From DATHBP01 sp035296085 (lineage in GTDB: Bacteria; Actinomycetota; Actinomycetes; Propionibacteriales; Nocardioidaceae): a DNA stretch of 12,883 nucleotides. Below, piece after piece: positions 4,508-12,219 of this stretch; the stretch's first letter is position 1, and every line of letters starts with the position of its first letter. The notes beneath the pieces are model-generated. The model was given only the letters and a program-made list of their open reading frames with translations, did not search any database and was not told the origin of the DNA. The position numbers and the translations under genes were made by a program. The stretch is from positions 1 through 12,883 of the forward strand of contig DATHBP010000149.1 in NCBI GenBank assembly GCA_035296085.1, written 5' to 3'.

Positions 4508-7159
4508 GTGAGTGCGCTGCCGTCGGGGACAGTGTCGCTGTTGTTCTCCGACATCGAGGGCTCGACGGTGTTGCTGTCGCGGTTGGGAGCGCTGTACGTA
4601 CAGGCGCTGGACGGTCAGCGTCAGGTGCTCCGGAAGGCGTGGGCCGAACACGGCGGCACCGAGCTGGGCACCGAGGGGGACAGCTTCTTCGTCGTGTTTC
4701 CCACCGCCGAGGGCGCAGTCGCGGCAGCCGCGCAGGCTCAGCAGGAGCTCGCCCGATTCGACTGGCCCGGCGGTGAGCCGGTACGGGTGCGAATGGGCAT
4801 CCACACCGGCACGCCGATAGAGCACGACGGCAGCTACGCCGGGATGGACGTCCACCGGGCTGCCCGTATTGCCGGGTCCGCGCATGGCGGTCAAGTGGTG
4901 ATCTCGGAGCCCACCGCGAAGCTGGCCGGCCGATCCTTGCCGGAGCGGGTCGGGCTGCGCGACCTCGGTGGTCATCGGCTCAAAGACCTGCCGGGACCCG
5001 AGCACCTCTACCAGCTGGTTGTTGCCGACCTTCCTGGCGAGTTCCCACCGCTGAAGTCCCTTGGCGCGGTCAGCAGCCTGCCCCGCCCGGCCACCCCCCT
5101 GGTGGGGCGGACTGGGGAGTTGGCGGAGCTGACCGCACTGCTGTCCTCCCCGCACGTGCGCCTACTGACCTTGACCGGTCCGGGCGGCTCCGGCAAGACG
5201 CGTCTGGCCATCGCCGTGGCTCAGGGGCTGGTCGAGCGCTTCCCCGATGGGACGTTCTTCGTACCTCTGGCCGCCGTCACATCACCGGAGGTGATGTGGA
5301 CCACTATCGCCGAAGTGCTGGATGCGCCCCCGGAGTTGCGGACCGCAACGGGGGTCTTCGAGTACGTCGCCCACCGCTCAATGCTGCTGGTGCTCGACAA
5401 CCTCGAGCAGCTGCGCGGCGCTGACAGCGTCGTGTGGCAGCTGCTGGAAGCGGCTCGCCAGGTAGTGATCATCGCGACCAGCCGTCGGCCCTTGAACCTC
5501 TCTGGTGAACGTGTACACGCAGTGCCGCCACTGGAACTGCCTGCCGACCGGGCACCTGACTCGGTTGCCGAATCTGGGGCAGTGCAGCTCTTCGTTCAGC
5601 ACGCCCAAATGGTCCGCGCCGGGTTCGCTCTCACCGCGGCGAACTCAGCCGACGTCGCGGAAGTCTGCCGACGCCTGGACGGGCTGCCGTTGGCCATCGA
5701 GCTGGCCGCGGCCCGCACGAGGCTACTCAGCCCGGCCGCCCTGTTGGCGCGCCTGAACCAGGGCCTGGAACTCACGAGCAGCGGAGTGGACCGGCCCAGC
5801 CGACAGCAGACCCTCGCGGCCACCATTGCCTGGTCCTATGAGCTGCTTTCGCCAACCCAACAGGCGTTGTTCCGCTGTTTGGGCGTATTCGCCGGAGGGG
5901 CCGACTTCGAAGCTATCACCGCCGTCTGCACCGATATCCCCGCCGGGGCTGATCCGCTCGACCTGGTCGCCGACCTGGTGGACGCCAGCCTGCTGACAAT
6001 CACCGAGGACGAAGTCGGCGAACCGCGCGTCGGAATGCTGGAGACGATCCGGGCGTACGCGCTCGACCGACTCGGCCAAGCGGGTGAGCTCGAGATGGCC
6101 AGGCGAGCGCATGCCGAGCACTACGCCAACGTTGTCGAGGGGTTGCGCTCTCGGGCTACCGGAGACGCGGACCAGGTGACGTCGGTGCGCTGGCGCTTCC
6201 AGCTGGAGCAAGACAACCTCCGGGAGGCGATGGGCTGGTCGCTGGCAGACGCGGAGCCTCGCGACGGGCTCATGGACCGGGCGACGCTGGGTCTGGCCCT
6301 GTGTGCACCCCAGACTCAGTTGTGGATACACGTCGGGTACTACACCGAAGCGCGTACGTGGCTGGAGCGAGCTGTGGCCCTTGCCGGCGACCAGCCCAGC
6401 CGTGATCTCGCCAGGTGCCTCCACGGACTTTCGATATTCCTGGCGTACCAGGCCGAGTATGACCAGGCGAGGCAGTTCGCCGCCCGGACTGTGGCGATGT
6501 GCCGTCAGATCGGCGACCAGATGGGTCTGCTCGTAGCACTCAACACCTTGGCCGAACGCGAGCGCGAGATTGGCGACCGCGAAGCGGCCCGCTCCGCCTA
6601 CGAGGAAGGCGTCGCCGTGGCTCGCAGCGACGGCAACGGGTACGCCCTCGGCTTACATCTTGCCAACCTCGCCACCTTGGAAAGAGACCAAGGCAACTTC
6701 GAGCGGGCACTAGCGCTACACGAGGAGGCCAGCGCAGTTGCCGCCGACATGGGTGACGACTACGGGGCACTGTGGGTGAGACATGGCAAGGCCTCAACGC
6801 TGCGCCGGATGGGCAGGCTGACCGAAGCGCGCGCACAGATCCACGGCGACCTCGACCAGCTGCTGCGCCTGGCGGACCCGGAGTTGCTGATCGCTCAAGC
6901 GGAGGAACACGCGGCTTTGCTCAGCGCATCCGAGCCGCAACGGGCCGCCCGATTGCTCGGAGCCGTGGACGCCCGACGCGAACGAGACCAGATACGCCGC
7001 GTCCCCGCCCGGGAGCTCGAGATGACCGCCGTGTCCGCCCGTGTTCAGGCGTCGTTGGGGCAGACAGAGTGGCAGCTTGAATACCAGACGGGGCGCACCA
7101 CGACCGTCGACGCGGCACTGACCGAGGCCACCGCAGCAATAGACCAGGGTGTTCACTGA
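4508..7159 (+). CDS. Class III cyclase-like / NB-ARC ATPase / TPR signalling protein without HTH
   Basis: This 883-residue cytosolic multidomain protein starts at GTG 4508 (a TTG at 4505 directly precedes it). Residues about 8-172 are a class III nucleotide cyclase domain with both metal-binding aspartates, Asp15 in LLFSDIEGST and Asp58 in GTEGDSFF, and the transition-state arginine Arg120. The purine-recognition lysine and aspartate positions read Gly54 and Ser109, and the usual Asn is His116. Residues about 195-430 are a STAND/NB-ARC ATPase: Walker A GPGGSGKT (224-231), Walker B LLVLDNLEQ near 294, an ATSRRPL sensor, and GLPLAIELAAAR near 393. A winged-helix-like segment (about 430-475) leads to TPR-type helical repeats (about 630-790) and the RAARLLGAVDA tail usual for these regulators. 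Actinobacterial relatives often end in a LuxR HTH; this one does not. It overlaps the antiporter gene by 11 nt. Confidence 0.92.
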   Translation: MSALPSGTVSLLFSDIEGSTVLLSRLGALYVQALDGQRQVLRKAWAEHGGTELGTEGDSFFVVFPTAEGAVAAAAQAQQELARFDWPGGEPVRVRMGIHTGTPIEHDGSYAGMDVHRAARIAGSAHGGQVVISEPTAKLAGRSLPERVGLRDLGGHRLKDLPGPEHLYQLVVADLPGEFPPLKSLGAVSSLPRPATPLVGRTGELAELTALLSSPHVRLLTLTGPGGSGKTRLAIAVAQGLVERFPDGTFFVPLAAVTSPEVMWTTIAEVLDAPPELRTATGVFEYVAHRSMLLVLDNLEQLRGADSVVWQLLEAARQVVIIATSRRPLNLSGERVHAVPPLELPADRAPDSVAESGAVQLFVQHAQMVRAGFALTAANSADVAEVCRRLDGLPLAIELAAARTRLLSPAALLARLNQGLELTSSGVDRPSRQQTLAATIAWSYELLSPTQQALFRCLGVFAGGADFEAITAVCTDIPAGADPLDLVADLVDASLLTITEDEVGEPRVGMLETIRAYALDRLGQAGELEMARRAHAEHYANVVEGLRSRATGDADQVTSVRWRFQLEQDNLREAMGWSLADAEPRDGLMDRATLGLALCAPQTQLWIHVGYYTEARTWLERAVALAGDQPSRDLARCLHGLSIFLAYQAEYDQARQFAARTVAMCRQIGDQMGLLVALNTLAEREREIGDREAARSAYEEGVAVARSDGNGYALGLHLANLATLERDQGNFERALALHEEASAVAADMGDDYGALWVRHGKASTLRRMGRLTEARAQIHGDLDQLLRLADPELLIAQAEEHAALLSASEPQRAARLLGAVDARRERDQIRRVPARELEMTAVSARVQASLGQTEWQLEYQTGRTTTVDAALTEATAAIDQGVH

Positions 7160-8750
7160 CCCGGTGCTGCACCACCTGATCGAGGTCCTGCTGCTGCTCG
7201 TCGCGGTGACCGCGATAGCGGCTGCTGCGCGCCGAGCGGGCTGGTCGGTGCCGATAGTCCTGGTGATGGCCGGCACCGCTGCTTCCTTCGTGCCCGGCGT
7301 TCCTTCGTTCCGGCTCGAGCCTGACTTCGTGCTGGTGCTCGTCTTGCCTCCGCTGCTGTACTCAGCCGCCTTGTCGAGTTCGCTGGTGAGCTTTCGGCAG
7401 AACCGACGCGCCATCGGCCTGCTGTCGGTGGGCTACGTGCTGTTCAGCACGGTGCTCGTTGGGCTTGTCGCCCATGCGCTGATCCCCGGGCTGCCGCTGG
7501 CCGCCGCCTTCGCGCTCGGTGCGGTGGTCGCGCCACCGGACGCCGTAGCCGCCTCAGCTATCGCCCGACGAGTAGGCCTCCCGGGCCGGATCGTCACCAT
7601 CCTCGAAGGGGAGAGCCTGGTCAATGACGCCACCGCGCTGACTGCCTTCCGGGTCGCCACCGCCGCCGTGGTGGGAGGCGGCTTCTCGTTGCTCGAGGCG
7701 AGTGGTCGCTTCGCGCTGGCAGCGGTCGGTGGGCTGGCCGTGGGCCTGGTCGTGAGCTGGTTTGTGCTGGCCTTGCAGCGCCGGCTCGACGACCCGTTGG
7801 TGGAGAACACGGTCTCGCTGATGACCCCCTTTGCGGCGTTTCTGCCCGCTGAGGCCGCAGGCGCATCGGGCCTGCTGGCCGTCGTCGTGACCGGTTTGGT
7901 GCTCGGACACCACGCCCCGCGAACCACCGGCTCGGCAGCACGGCTGCAGGCTCAGGCCGTGTGGCGGATGATCGACTTCGTCTTGGAGGGGGTCGTGTTC
8001 GCGCTGATCGGGCTGCAGCTGCGGTCGATCCTCGGCGGTCTTTCCGGCTACACCACGACACAGCTGTCGACGTATGCGGCCGTCATCGTTCTGGTCGTGA
8101 TCTGCGGTCGCTTCCTCTGGGTCTTCCCCGCCGCGTACGTTCCCCGGCTGCTGTCCGCGACGATCCGCGAACGCGACCCGACCCCTCCGTGGCAGGGAAT
8201 CTTCATCGTCTCGTGGGCGGGCATGCGGGGGGTAGTTTCGCTGGCCGCGGCGTTCGCGCTGCCGACGCACACATCAGCGGGCACCCTGTTCCCGGACCGG
8301 AACCTTCTGCTCTTTCTGACGTTCTGCGTCATCGTGGCCACGTTGGTGCTGCAGGGCGCGTCGTTGCCATGGCTCATCGAGCGGCTGGGGCTTCGCCGCG
8401 ACGCCGTGCGGGAGAAGCTCTCCGAGGCCCAAGCCGTCCACATCGCGACCCGGGCGGCGCTGCAGGAGCTAGACGAGCTCTTGGCGGGTGAACAGGACCC
8501 GCTGCCCCATGGTGTCGAGGAACGGCTGCGAGACCGGGCCGAGCAACGCGGGCTCGCCGCTTGGGAGCGTCTGGGCAGCGGGGACCGCGAGCCTCCGTCA
8601 TCGGTCTACCGGCGGCTGCGACGGGCGACGCTTGACACTGAGCGGGAAGCTCTCGTCCGTCTGCGCGACGAGGGACGCATCGACGACGAGCTGCTTCGCC
8701 GGCTGCAGAAGGACCTCGACCTCGAACAGTCGCTGCTGGATCGCGACTAG
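7149..8750 (+). CDS. CPA1-family cation/proton antiporter (NhaP/YjcE type)
   Basis: This 533-residue membrane protein has about 12 predicted transmembrane segments up to about residue 410, then a charged, helix-rich cytoplasmic tail of about 120 residues. It should exchange Na+ or K+ for H+ across the plasma membrane. CPA1 marks include GAVVAPPDAVAA (124-135), the ion-binding EGESLVNDATALTAFR (153-168) with the essential Asn159-Asp160 pair, and the conserved arginine in SWAGMRGVVSLAAAFALP near residue 360. The tail shows no recognisable cyclic-nucleotide-binding or TrkA-type domain. The GTG start overlaps the cyclase gene by 11 nt and has no separate good ribosome-binding site, so translation is probably coupled; a GTG at 7164 is a less likely start. 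Its TAG stop overlaps, in CTAG, the stop of the convergent phosphatase gene. Ion preference cannot be read from sequence. Confidence 0.93.
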   Translation: MFTDPVLHHLIEVLLLLVAVTAIAAAARRAGWSVPIVLVMAGTAASFVPGVPSFRLEPDFVLVLVLPPLLYSAALSSSLVSFRQNRRAIGLLSVGYVLFSTVLVGLVAHALIPGLPLAAAFALGAVVAPPDAVAASAIARRVGLPGRIVTILEGESLVNDATALTAFRVATAAVVGGGFSLLEASGRFALAAVGGLAVGLVVSWFVLALQRRLDDPLVENTVSLMTPFAAFLPAEAAGASGLLAVVVTGLVLGHHAPRTTGSAARLQAQAVWRMIDFVLEGVVFALIGLQLRSILGGLSGYTTTQLSTYAAVIVLVVICGRFLWVFPAAYVPRLLSATIRERDPTPPWQGIFIVSWAGMRGVVSLAAAFALPTHTSAGTLFPDRNLLLFLTFCVIVATLVLQGASLPWLIERLGLRRDAVREKLSEAQAVHIATRAALQELDELLAGEQDPLPHGVEERLRDRAEQRGLAAWERLGSGDREPPSSVYRRLRRATLDTEREALVRLRDEGRIDDELLRRLQKDLDLEQSLLDRD

Positions 8751-9949
8751 GCCTGCGCCTCCGGTCCGTCCGGGACCCGGACGACCACCATGGCGATGTC
8801 GTCACGCGCGGCGCCACCCTGGAACGCCAGTACGTCGTCCAGCAGCGCCGACGCGAGCCTCTCCGCCGAGTCGTGGTCCGAGGTGAGCAGCCTGGCCAGC
8901 CGCTGTTCGCCATAGAACTCGTTGCCCCGCCGTCCGTCGGGGAGCCCGTCGGTGTACAGCAGCAGTACGTCACCCGGGCGCAGAGTGACGGGCACGTCGT
9001 GGAGGTCGGGATCGTCCATCACACCGAGCACGGAGCCAGGTTCGCCCACCACGTGCAGGGTCTCGTCGGGGCGGCGCAGCAGGGGTGCGGGATGGCCCCC
9101 GAGGCTGAGCACCGCCTGCCAGTCGCCGCTCCGCTGCCGAAGGCGCAGGAAGGCGACCGTGCAGAATCGGTCGGTCTCGTGGCGTTGGAGGACAGCGTTC
9201 AGCGTGGCCAGGGCCTCGGCTGGGTGGGGATGCTGGACGGCGGCCGCGCGCAGCGTGTAGCGGACGAGCGCGGTCACGACGGCGGCCTCGGCGCCCTTGC
9301 CGCATACGTCGCCGATAACGACGACCCACTCGCCGACGCCGACGGAGAACAGGTCATAGAAGTCGCCGCCCACCTCGGTGCCGTCACCGGCTGGGCGATA
9401 GCGCGTCGCGACGTCGAGACCAGGAATCTCCGGCGGTGTCGGCGGAATGAGCGTCTGCTGCAGAGTGCGTGCGAGAGCTCGGGACCGTTCCTCGGACGCC
9501 TCGGCCCGCTGCTTGGCGCGCAACAGCTCGCGCTCGTACTCGCGCCGGTGCGTCGCGTCGAAGACGGCGGTCCGTACGACGAGTGGCTTCCCGTCTGCGT
9601 CGCTCTCGAGCACCGCGTTGACGAGTACGGGTGTGCGGGTCCCGTCCCGCCGCACGAGGTCGAGCGCGATCTCGCTGGCGACGCCCTGCATCCGCAGCAT
9701 CGGCGCGTAATGCGTCTCGTGATAGATGCGCCCGCCCGGCGACAGCAGGTCGGCGAACCGCAGTCGGCCGACGAGATCGTCGCGCTCGTAGCCGACGAGG
9801 GTCAGGAACGTCTCGTTGGCCTTGACGATCGTCCCGTCTGGCGTGGTGGACAGGTAGCCGCACGGTGCCCGCTCGTAGAGCCGGCTGGGGTCGTCGTGCA
9901 GCAGCGCGGCGAAGAACGCGTCGAGCGCCTCTCCCGTGCTCGAAGTCAT
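8747..9949 (-). CDS. rsbP: PAS-PP2C (SpoIIE-type) serine phosphatase, RsbP-like
   Basis: This 400-residue protein has a PAS sensor domain (about 22-135, with FLTLVGYERDDLVGR), a coiled-coil linker (about 135-168) and a PP2C/SpoIIE phosphatase domain (about 175-395). Phosphatase marks are the entry motif LQQTLIPP, EVGGDFYD (192-199) and GDVCGKG (213-219) with metal-binding Asp196 and Asp214, GGHPAPLL (284-291), LYTDGLPD (331-338) with Asp334, and ARDDIAMVVVRVP (381-393). The order PAS, coiled coil, PP2C is that of B. subtilis RsbP, which dephosphorylates the anti-anti-sigma factor RsbV during energy stress. The gene overlaps the upstream RsbQ-like gene by 4 nt (ATGA), the partnership expected for RsbP. 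Many actinobacterial PAS-SpoIIE phosphatases exist, so the RsbP name rests mainly on the neighbour. No RsbV or RsbW homologue is in the window. Confidence 0.88.
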   Translation of the reverse strand: MTSSTGEALDAFFAALLHDDPSRLYERAPCGYLSTTPDGTIVKANETFLTLVGYERDDLVGRLRFADLLSPGGRIYHETHYAPMLRMQGVASEIALDLVRRDGTRTPVLVNAVLESDADGKPLVVRTAVFDATHRREYERELLRAKQRAEASEERSRALARTLQQTLIPPTPPEIPGLDVATRYRPAGDGTEVGGDFYDLFSVGVGEWVVVIGDVCGKGAEAAVVTALVRYTLRAAAVQHPHPAEALATLNAVLQRHETDRFCTVAFLRLRQRSGDWQAVLSLGGHPAPLLRRPDETLHVVGEPGSVLGVMDDPDLHDVPVTLRPGDVLLLYTDGLPDGRRGNEFYGEQRLARLLTSDHDSAERLASALLDDVLAFQGGAARDDIAMVVVRVPDGPEAQA

Positions 9950-10761
9950 CGCAACGCGGGGGCGGGGCTGTGCAGAAACTCAGCGATCGCGGCCGCTGTC
10001 TCATCCGGCGCGGAGAGGTTCGGGCAGTGCCCGGTCACGTTGAGCAGGACCATGGTGGCGTTCGGCATGTGGTCGCGAACGTACTCGCCAACCTGCACCG
10101 GCGCGATCGCGTCGTCCATCGCCTGCAGCACCAGCGTCGGTGTGGACACCCGCGCCAGATCGGCCCGGTTGTCGGACGTGAACGTCACGCGGGCAAAGCG
10201 GCGGGCGATCTCCGGGTCGGTGCGGCAGAAGCTGGCGGTGAGCTCCTCTCCCAGTTCCGGTCGGTCGGGCTGGCCCATGATCACCGGCGCGATCGCGCTC
10301 GACCAGCCGAGGTAGTTGCTCTCCAGCGACGCCAACAGGTCCGCGATGTCGTCGGCGCTGAAGCCGCCGATGTAGTCGTGGTCATTGATGTACCGCGGGG
10401 AGGGACCCACCAAGACGAGCTTCGCGAAGAGATCCGGTGCCTCGGCCGCCGCGAGGACGCCGATCATCGCCGAAACGGAATGCCCGACGAACACGACGTC
10501 GCGGAGCCCGAGCTCGCGGCAGATCGCCAAGACGTCCGATGCGTAACCGGCCAACGACGAGTGGCGTTCCGGGTCGTACGCCCCGACCTCTGCGCCGCCG
10601 GCGCCGGCGTGGTCGAACATCACGACGCGGTAGTCGTCGGTGAACCGGGGCGCCACGAACCGCCACATGTTCTGGTCGCAGCCGTATCCGTGCGCGAAGA
10701 GCAGCGGCTGTCCGCCTGGCTGGCCTGAGACCGTGACGTTGTGCCGGCGTAACACATCCAC
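9946..10761 (-). CDS. rsbQ: RsbQ-like alpha/beta hydrolase, energy-stress regulator
   Basis: This protein of 271 residues (start GTG 10761) is an alpha/beta hydrolase close in motif content to B. subtilis RsbQ, a relative of plant KAI2/D14 receptors. Shared blocks recalled from RsbQ are FAHGYGCDQNMW (oxyanion loop), FVGHSVSAMIGVLA with nucleophile Ser95, VGPSPRYIND, NYLGWSSAIAPVIMGQPDRPEL (lid), FCRTDPEIARRFARVTFTSDNR, LQAMDDAIAP with acid Asp217, and GHCPNLS with His245. RsbQ activates RsbP, probably through a small ligand or product. The GTG at 10761 is preferred over that at 10770 because AAGGTG lies 6 nt upstream and the protein then begins MDVLRRHNV as in RsbQ. The stop overlaps the phosphatase start in ATGA, giving coupled translation. 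Confidence 0.92.
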   Translation of the reverse strand: MDVLRRHNVTVSGQPGGQPLLFAHGYGCDQNMWRFVAPRFTDDYRVVMFDHAGAGGAEVGAYDPERHSSLAGYASDVLAICRELGLRDVVFVGHSVSAMIGVLAAAEAPDLFAKLVLVGPSPRYINDHDYIGGFSADDIADLLASLESNYLGWSSAIAPVIMGQPDRPELGEELTASFCRTDPEIARRFARVTFTSDNRADLARVSTPTLVLQAMDDAIAPVQVGEYVRDHMPNATMVLLNVTGHCPNLSAPDETAAAIAEFLHSPAPALR

Positions 10762-10767
10762 GCGGGG

Positions 10768-10774
10768 CACCTTA
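10768..10774 (-). promoter_or_regulatory. Ribosome-binding site or -10 element deciding the rsbQ start
   Basis: On the minus strand this reads TAAGGTG. AAGGTG (10773-10768) is a Shine-Dalgarno 6 nt before the GTG at 10761. Alternatively TAAGGT (10774-10769) fits the TANNNT -10 pattern 7 nt before the same GTG, like the leaderless genes to the left. Both readings favour 10761 over 10770 as the start. A separate promoter in the 79-bp gap would allow the rsbQ-rsbP pair to be expressed apart from the transporter. Confidence 0.4.
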
Positions 10775-10840
10775 TGCGGAATCCGGGAGGTTGCGCTTCC
10801 GATGCGGTTCGCGTGACGGTGCCCGGCGCGGCCGCCTACC

Positions 10841-11728
10841 TCAGTCGCGCAGCTGCTCCGCTGTGATGACGAGCGCTACCGCGGCGATCACGATGGCCCC
10901 ACCGACCAGCACGGCCGTCGAGAAGGGCTCGGCGAGCAGCAACCAACCCAGGAAGACCGCCACCACCGGGTTGACGTACGCGTGGGTCGAGACCAAGGAG
11001 ATCGGTGCGTTGGACAGCAGCCAGGTGTAGGCGGTGAACGTGACGGTGCTGCTGATAGTCAGGTAGGCGAGCGTCCACCACGTCTGCGCCGAGTAGTCCG
11101 CGCTGATGTGCTCGCCGGACGTGAGGCCCGCGGCGGTGAGCAGCAGCCCGCCGCCCAGCGACTCGTACGTGGCCAACGTCAAGATGTTGCGCGGCAGTGT
11201 GAGGCGCGGCTGGATGAACGACCCCAACGCCCAGCAGTTGGCCGCCACCAGCACCAGCACCGAAGGCCAGAGCGGGAACCCGGTCGAGGGTCGCCCCAGC
11301 AACAGCAGTACGGCCAAGCCGGCGAACCCTATGACCACTCCGACGAGGGTCATGCGTGGAGGTCGGTCGTGGTTGGCCAGGCGCAGCAGCACGATGATCA
11401 ACGGTGATAGTGCGGTCAGCAAGGCGGCCGGCCCGGCAGCAACACCCTCGCTCACGGCGATCGTCACCAGCCCGTTCGCCAGACCGGGGAGCAGGATGGC
11501 GAGCAGCAGGCAGCTCAGCGCTGTCGTGCGGTCGAGCGCCAGCGTCTGCAGACCGCCCCGGCTGACCGCCAGCAAGCCGAGCAGCACCGCCGCCACGACG
11601 TAGCGCAGGCCGATGGACGCCAGCGGCGGCGCTTCCTCGACGACAACCCGGATAGCGACGTAGACCGAGCCCCACATCACGTAGACGGCGAGCAGCGCCG
11701 TACCAACCTTGGCGGTGCGGTGTGTCAA
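10841..11728 (-). CDS. EamA/DMT-superfamily transporter (YedA-like exporter)
   Basis: This 295-residue integral membrane protein has two tandem EamA repeats (about residues 10-140 and 155-290) and about ten hydrophobic segments. The N-terminal LLAVYVMWGSVYVAIRV, with its WGS turn, and ASIGLRYVVAAVLLGLL are typical of the YedA/RhaT branch of drug/metabolite exporters. The C-terminal AYVNPVVAVFLGWLLLAEP is the most conserved EamA motif. Substrates of the family range from amino acids to toxic metabolites and cannot be told here. The start is a TTG whose TTGA overlaps the stop of the upstream acetyltransferase gene, so translation is probably coupled; no independent ribosome-binding site is visible. 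An acetyltransferase-exporter pair suggests modification and export of one class of compound, but this is only inference. Confidence 0.92.
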   Translation of the reverse strand: MTHRTAKVGTALLAVYVMWGSVYVAIRVVVEEAPPLASIGLRYVVAAVLLGLLAVSRGGLQTLALDRTTALSCLLLAILLPGLANGLVTIAVSEGVAAGPAALLTALSPLIIVLLRLANHDRPPRMTLVGVVIGFAGLAVLLLLGRPSTGFPLWPSVLVLVAANCWALGSFIQPRLTLPRNILTLATYESLGGGLLLTAAGLTSGEHISADYSAQTWWTLAYLTISSTVTFTAYTWLLSNAPISLVSTHAYVNPVVAVFLGWLLLAEPFSTAVLVGGAIVIAAVALVITAEQLRD

Positions 11729-12183
11729 GGAGCTAGAGACGGCAGGGGGAGCCGACTGACCACTTCGGCGCCGTCATCAGTGGTCCCACCCGTTGGCTGG
11801 AAGCCGAGGCTGGTGTAGAGGTCACGGGCGGCTTGATTGTCGTGGCTGTAGCTCAGCGCGACGCCGCTGCAGCCTTCTTGCGCGGTGAGCATCTCGATGG
11901 CCTCCGTGATGGCCGCCCTGGCAATGCCGCGTCTCTGGTGGGCTACGTCGACGATGACGCCGCCGAGCCAACGGCTTGCGTCGTCATCGACGCCCCACAT
12001 CAGGAACCCGACGATCTCGCCGTCAGCCTCGATCGCCAGTGGGTGCCAAACACCGCCGTAGGTGCATAGACACAGGTAGTACGCCACGTCGGCCACCCAC
12101 CGGCGCTGATGGTCGGCCACCTGCAGAGCGACGCAGGCTCTCCAGTTGTCCGCATCCACCGGCGCCAACCGCACGTCGACCAC
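11725..12183 (-). CDS. GNAT-family N-acetyltransferase (diamine/spermidine acetyltransferase-like)
   Basis: This 152-residue GNAT enzyme transfers acetyl from acetyl-CoA to an amine. The acetyl-CoA loop is VDVAHQRRGIARAAI (78-92, with QRRGIA at 83-88), and the C-terminal GNAT motif is SHDNQAARDLYTSLGF (113-128), with Tyr123 as the likely general acid. The N-terminal VRLAPVDADNWRACVAL resembles diamine and spermidine acetyltransferases of the BltD/PaiA kind, so a polyamine-like substrate is a guess. I use the GTG at 12183 because AGGGTGG lies upstream at good spacing; the GTG at 12192, three codons earlier, has AGG touching the start codon. Its stop overlaps the transporter start, and it begins 36 nt after the stop of another GNAT gene. 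Confidence 0.88.
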   Translation of the reverse strand: MVDVRLAPVDADNWRACVALQVADHQRRWVADVAYYLCLCTYGGVWHPLAIEADGEIVGFLMWGVDDDASRWLGGVIVDVAHQRRGIARAAITEAIEMLTAQEGCSGVALSYSHDNQAARDLYTSLGFQPTGGTTDDGAEVVSRLPLPSLAP

Positions 12184-12219
12184 GAAAGCCACCCTGACAC
12201 GGACCCGTTGTGCTCTCTC

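Noticed and set aside
7040..7159. Possible LuxR HTH at the end of the cyclase-ATPase protein
   Set aside because: The last 40 residues (TEWQLEYQTGRTTTVDAALTEA onward, in part) are the usual pre-HTH tail, and the protein stops there; no LSxRExEVL-type sequence follows in any frame, as the antiporter begins at once.
7554..8270. Arg/Gln/Asp-rich minus-strand frame opposite the antiporter
   Set aside because: It is antisense to conserved membrane segments, and its composition is what the reverse of hydrophobic codons produces.
8873..10315. 480-codon plus-strand open frame opposite the phosphatase and hydrolase genes
   Set aside because: It runs antisense through two clear genes with intact catalytic motifs; its translation has no recognisable domain. 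Long mirror frames are common in GC-rich DNA.
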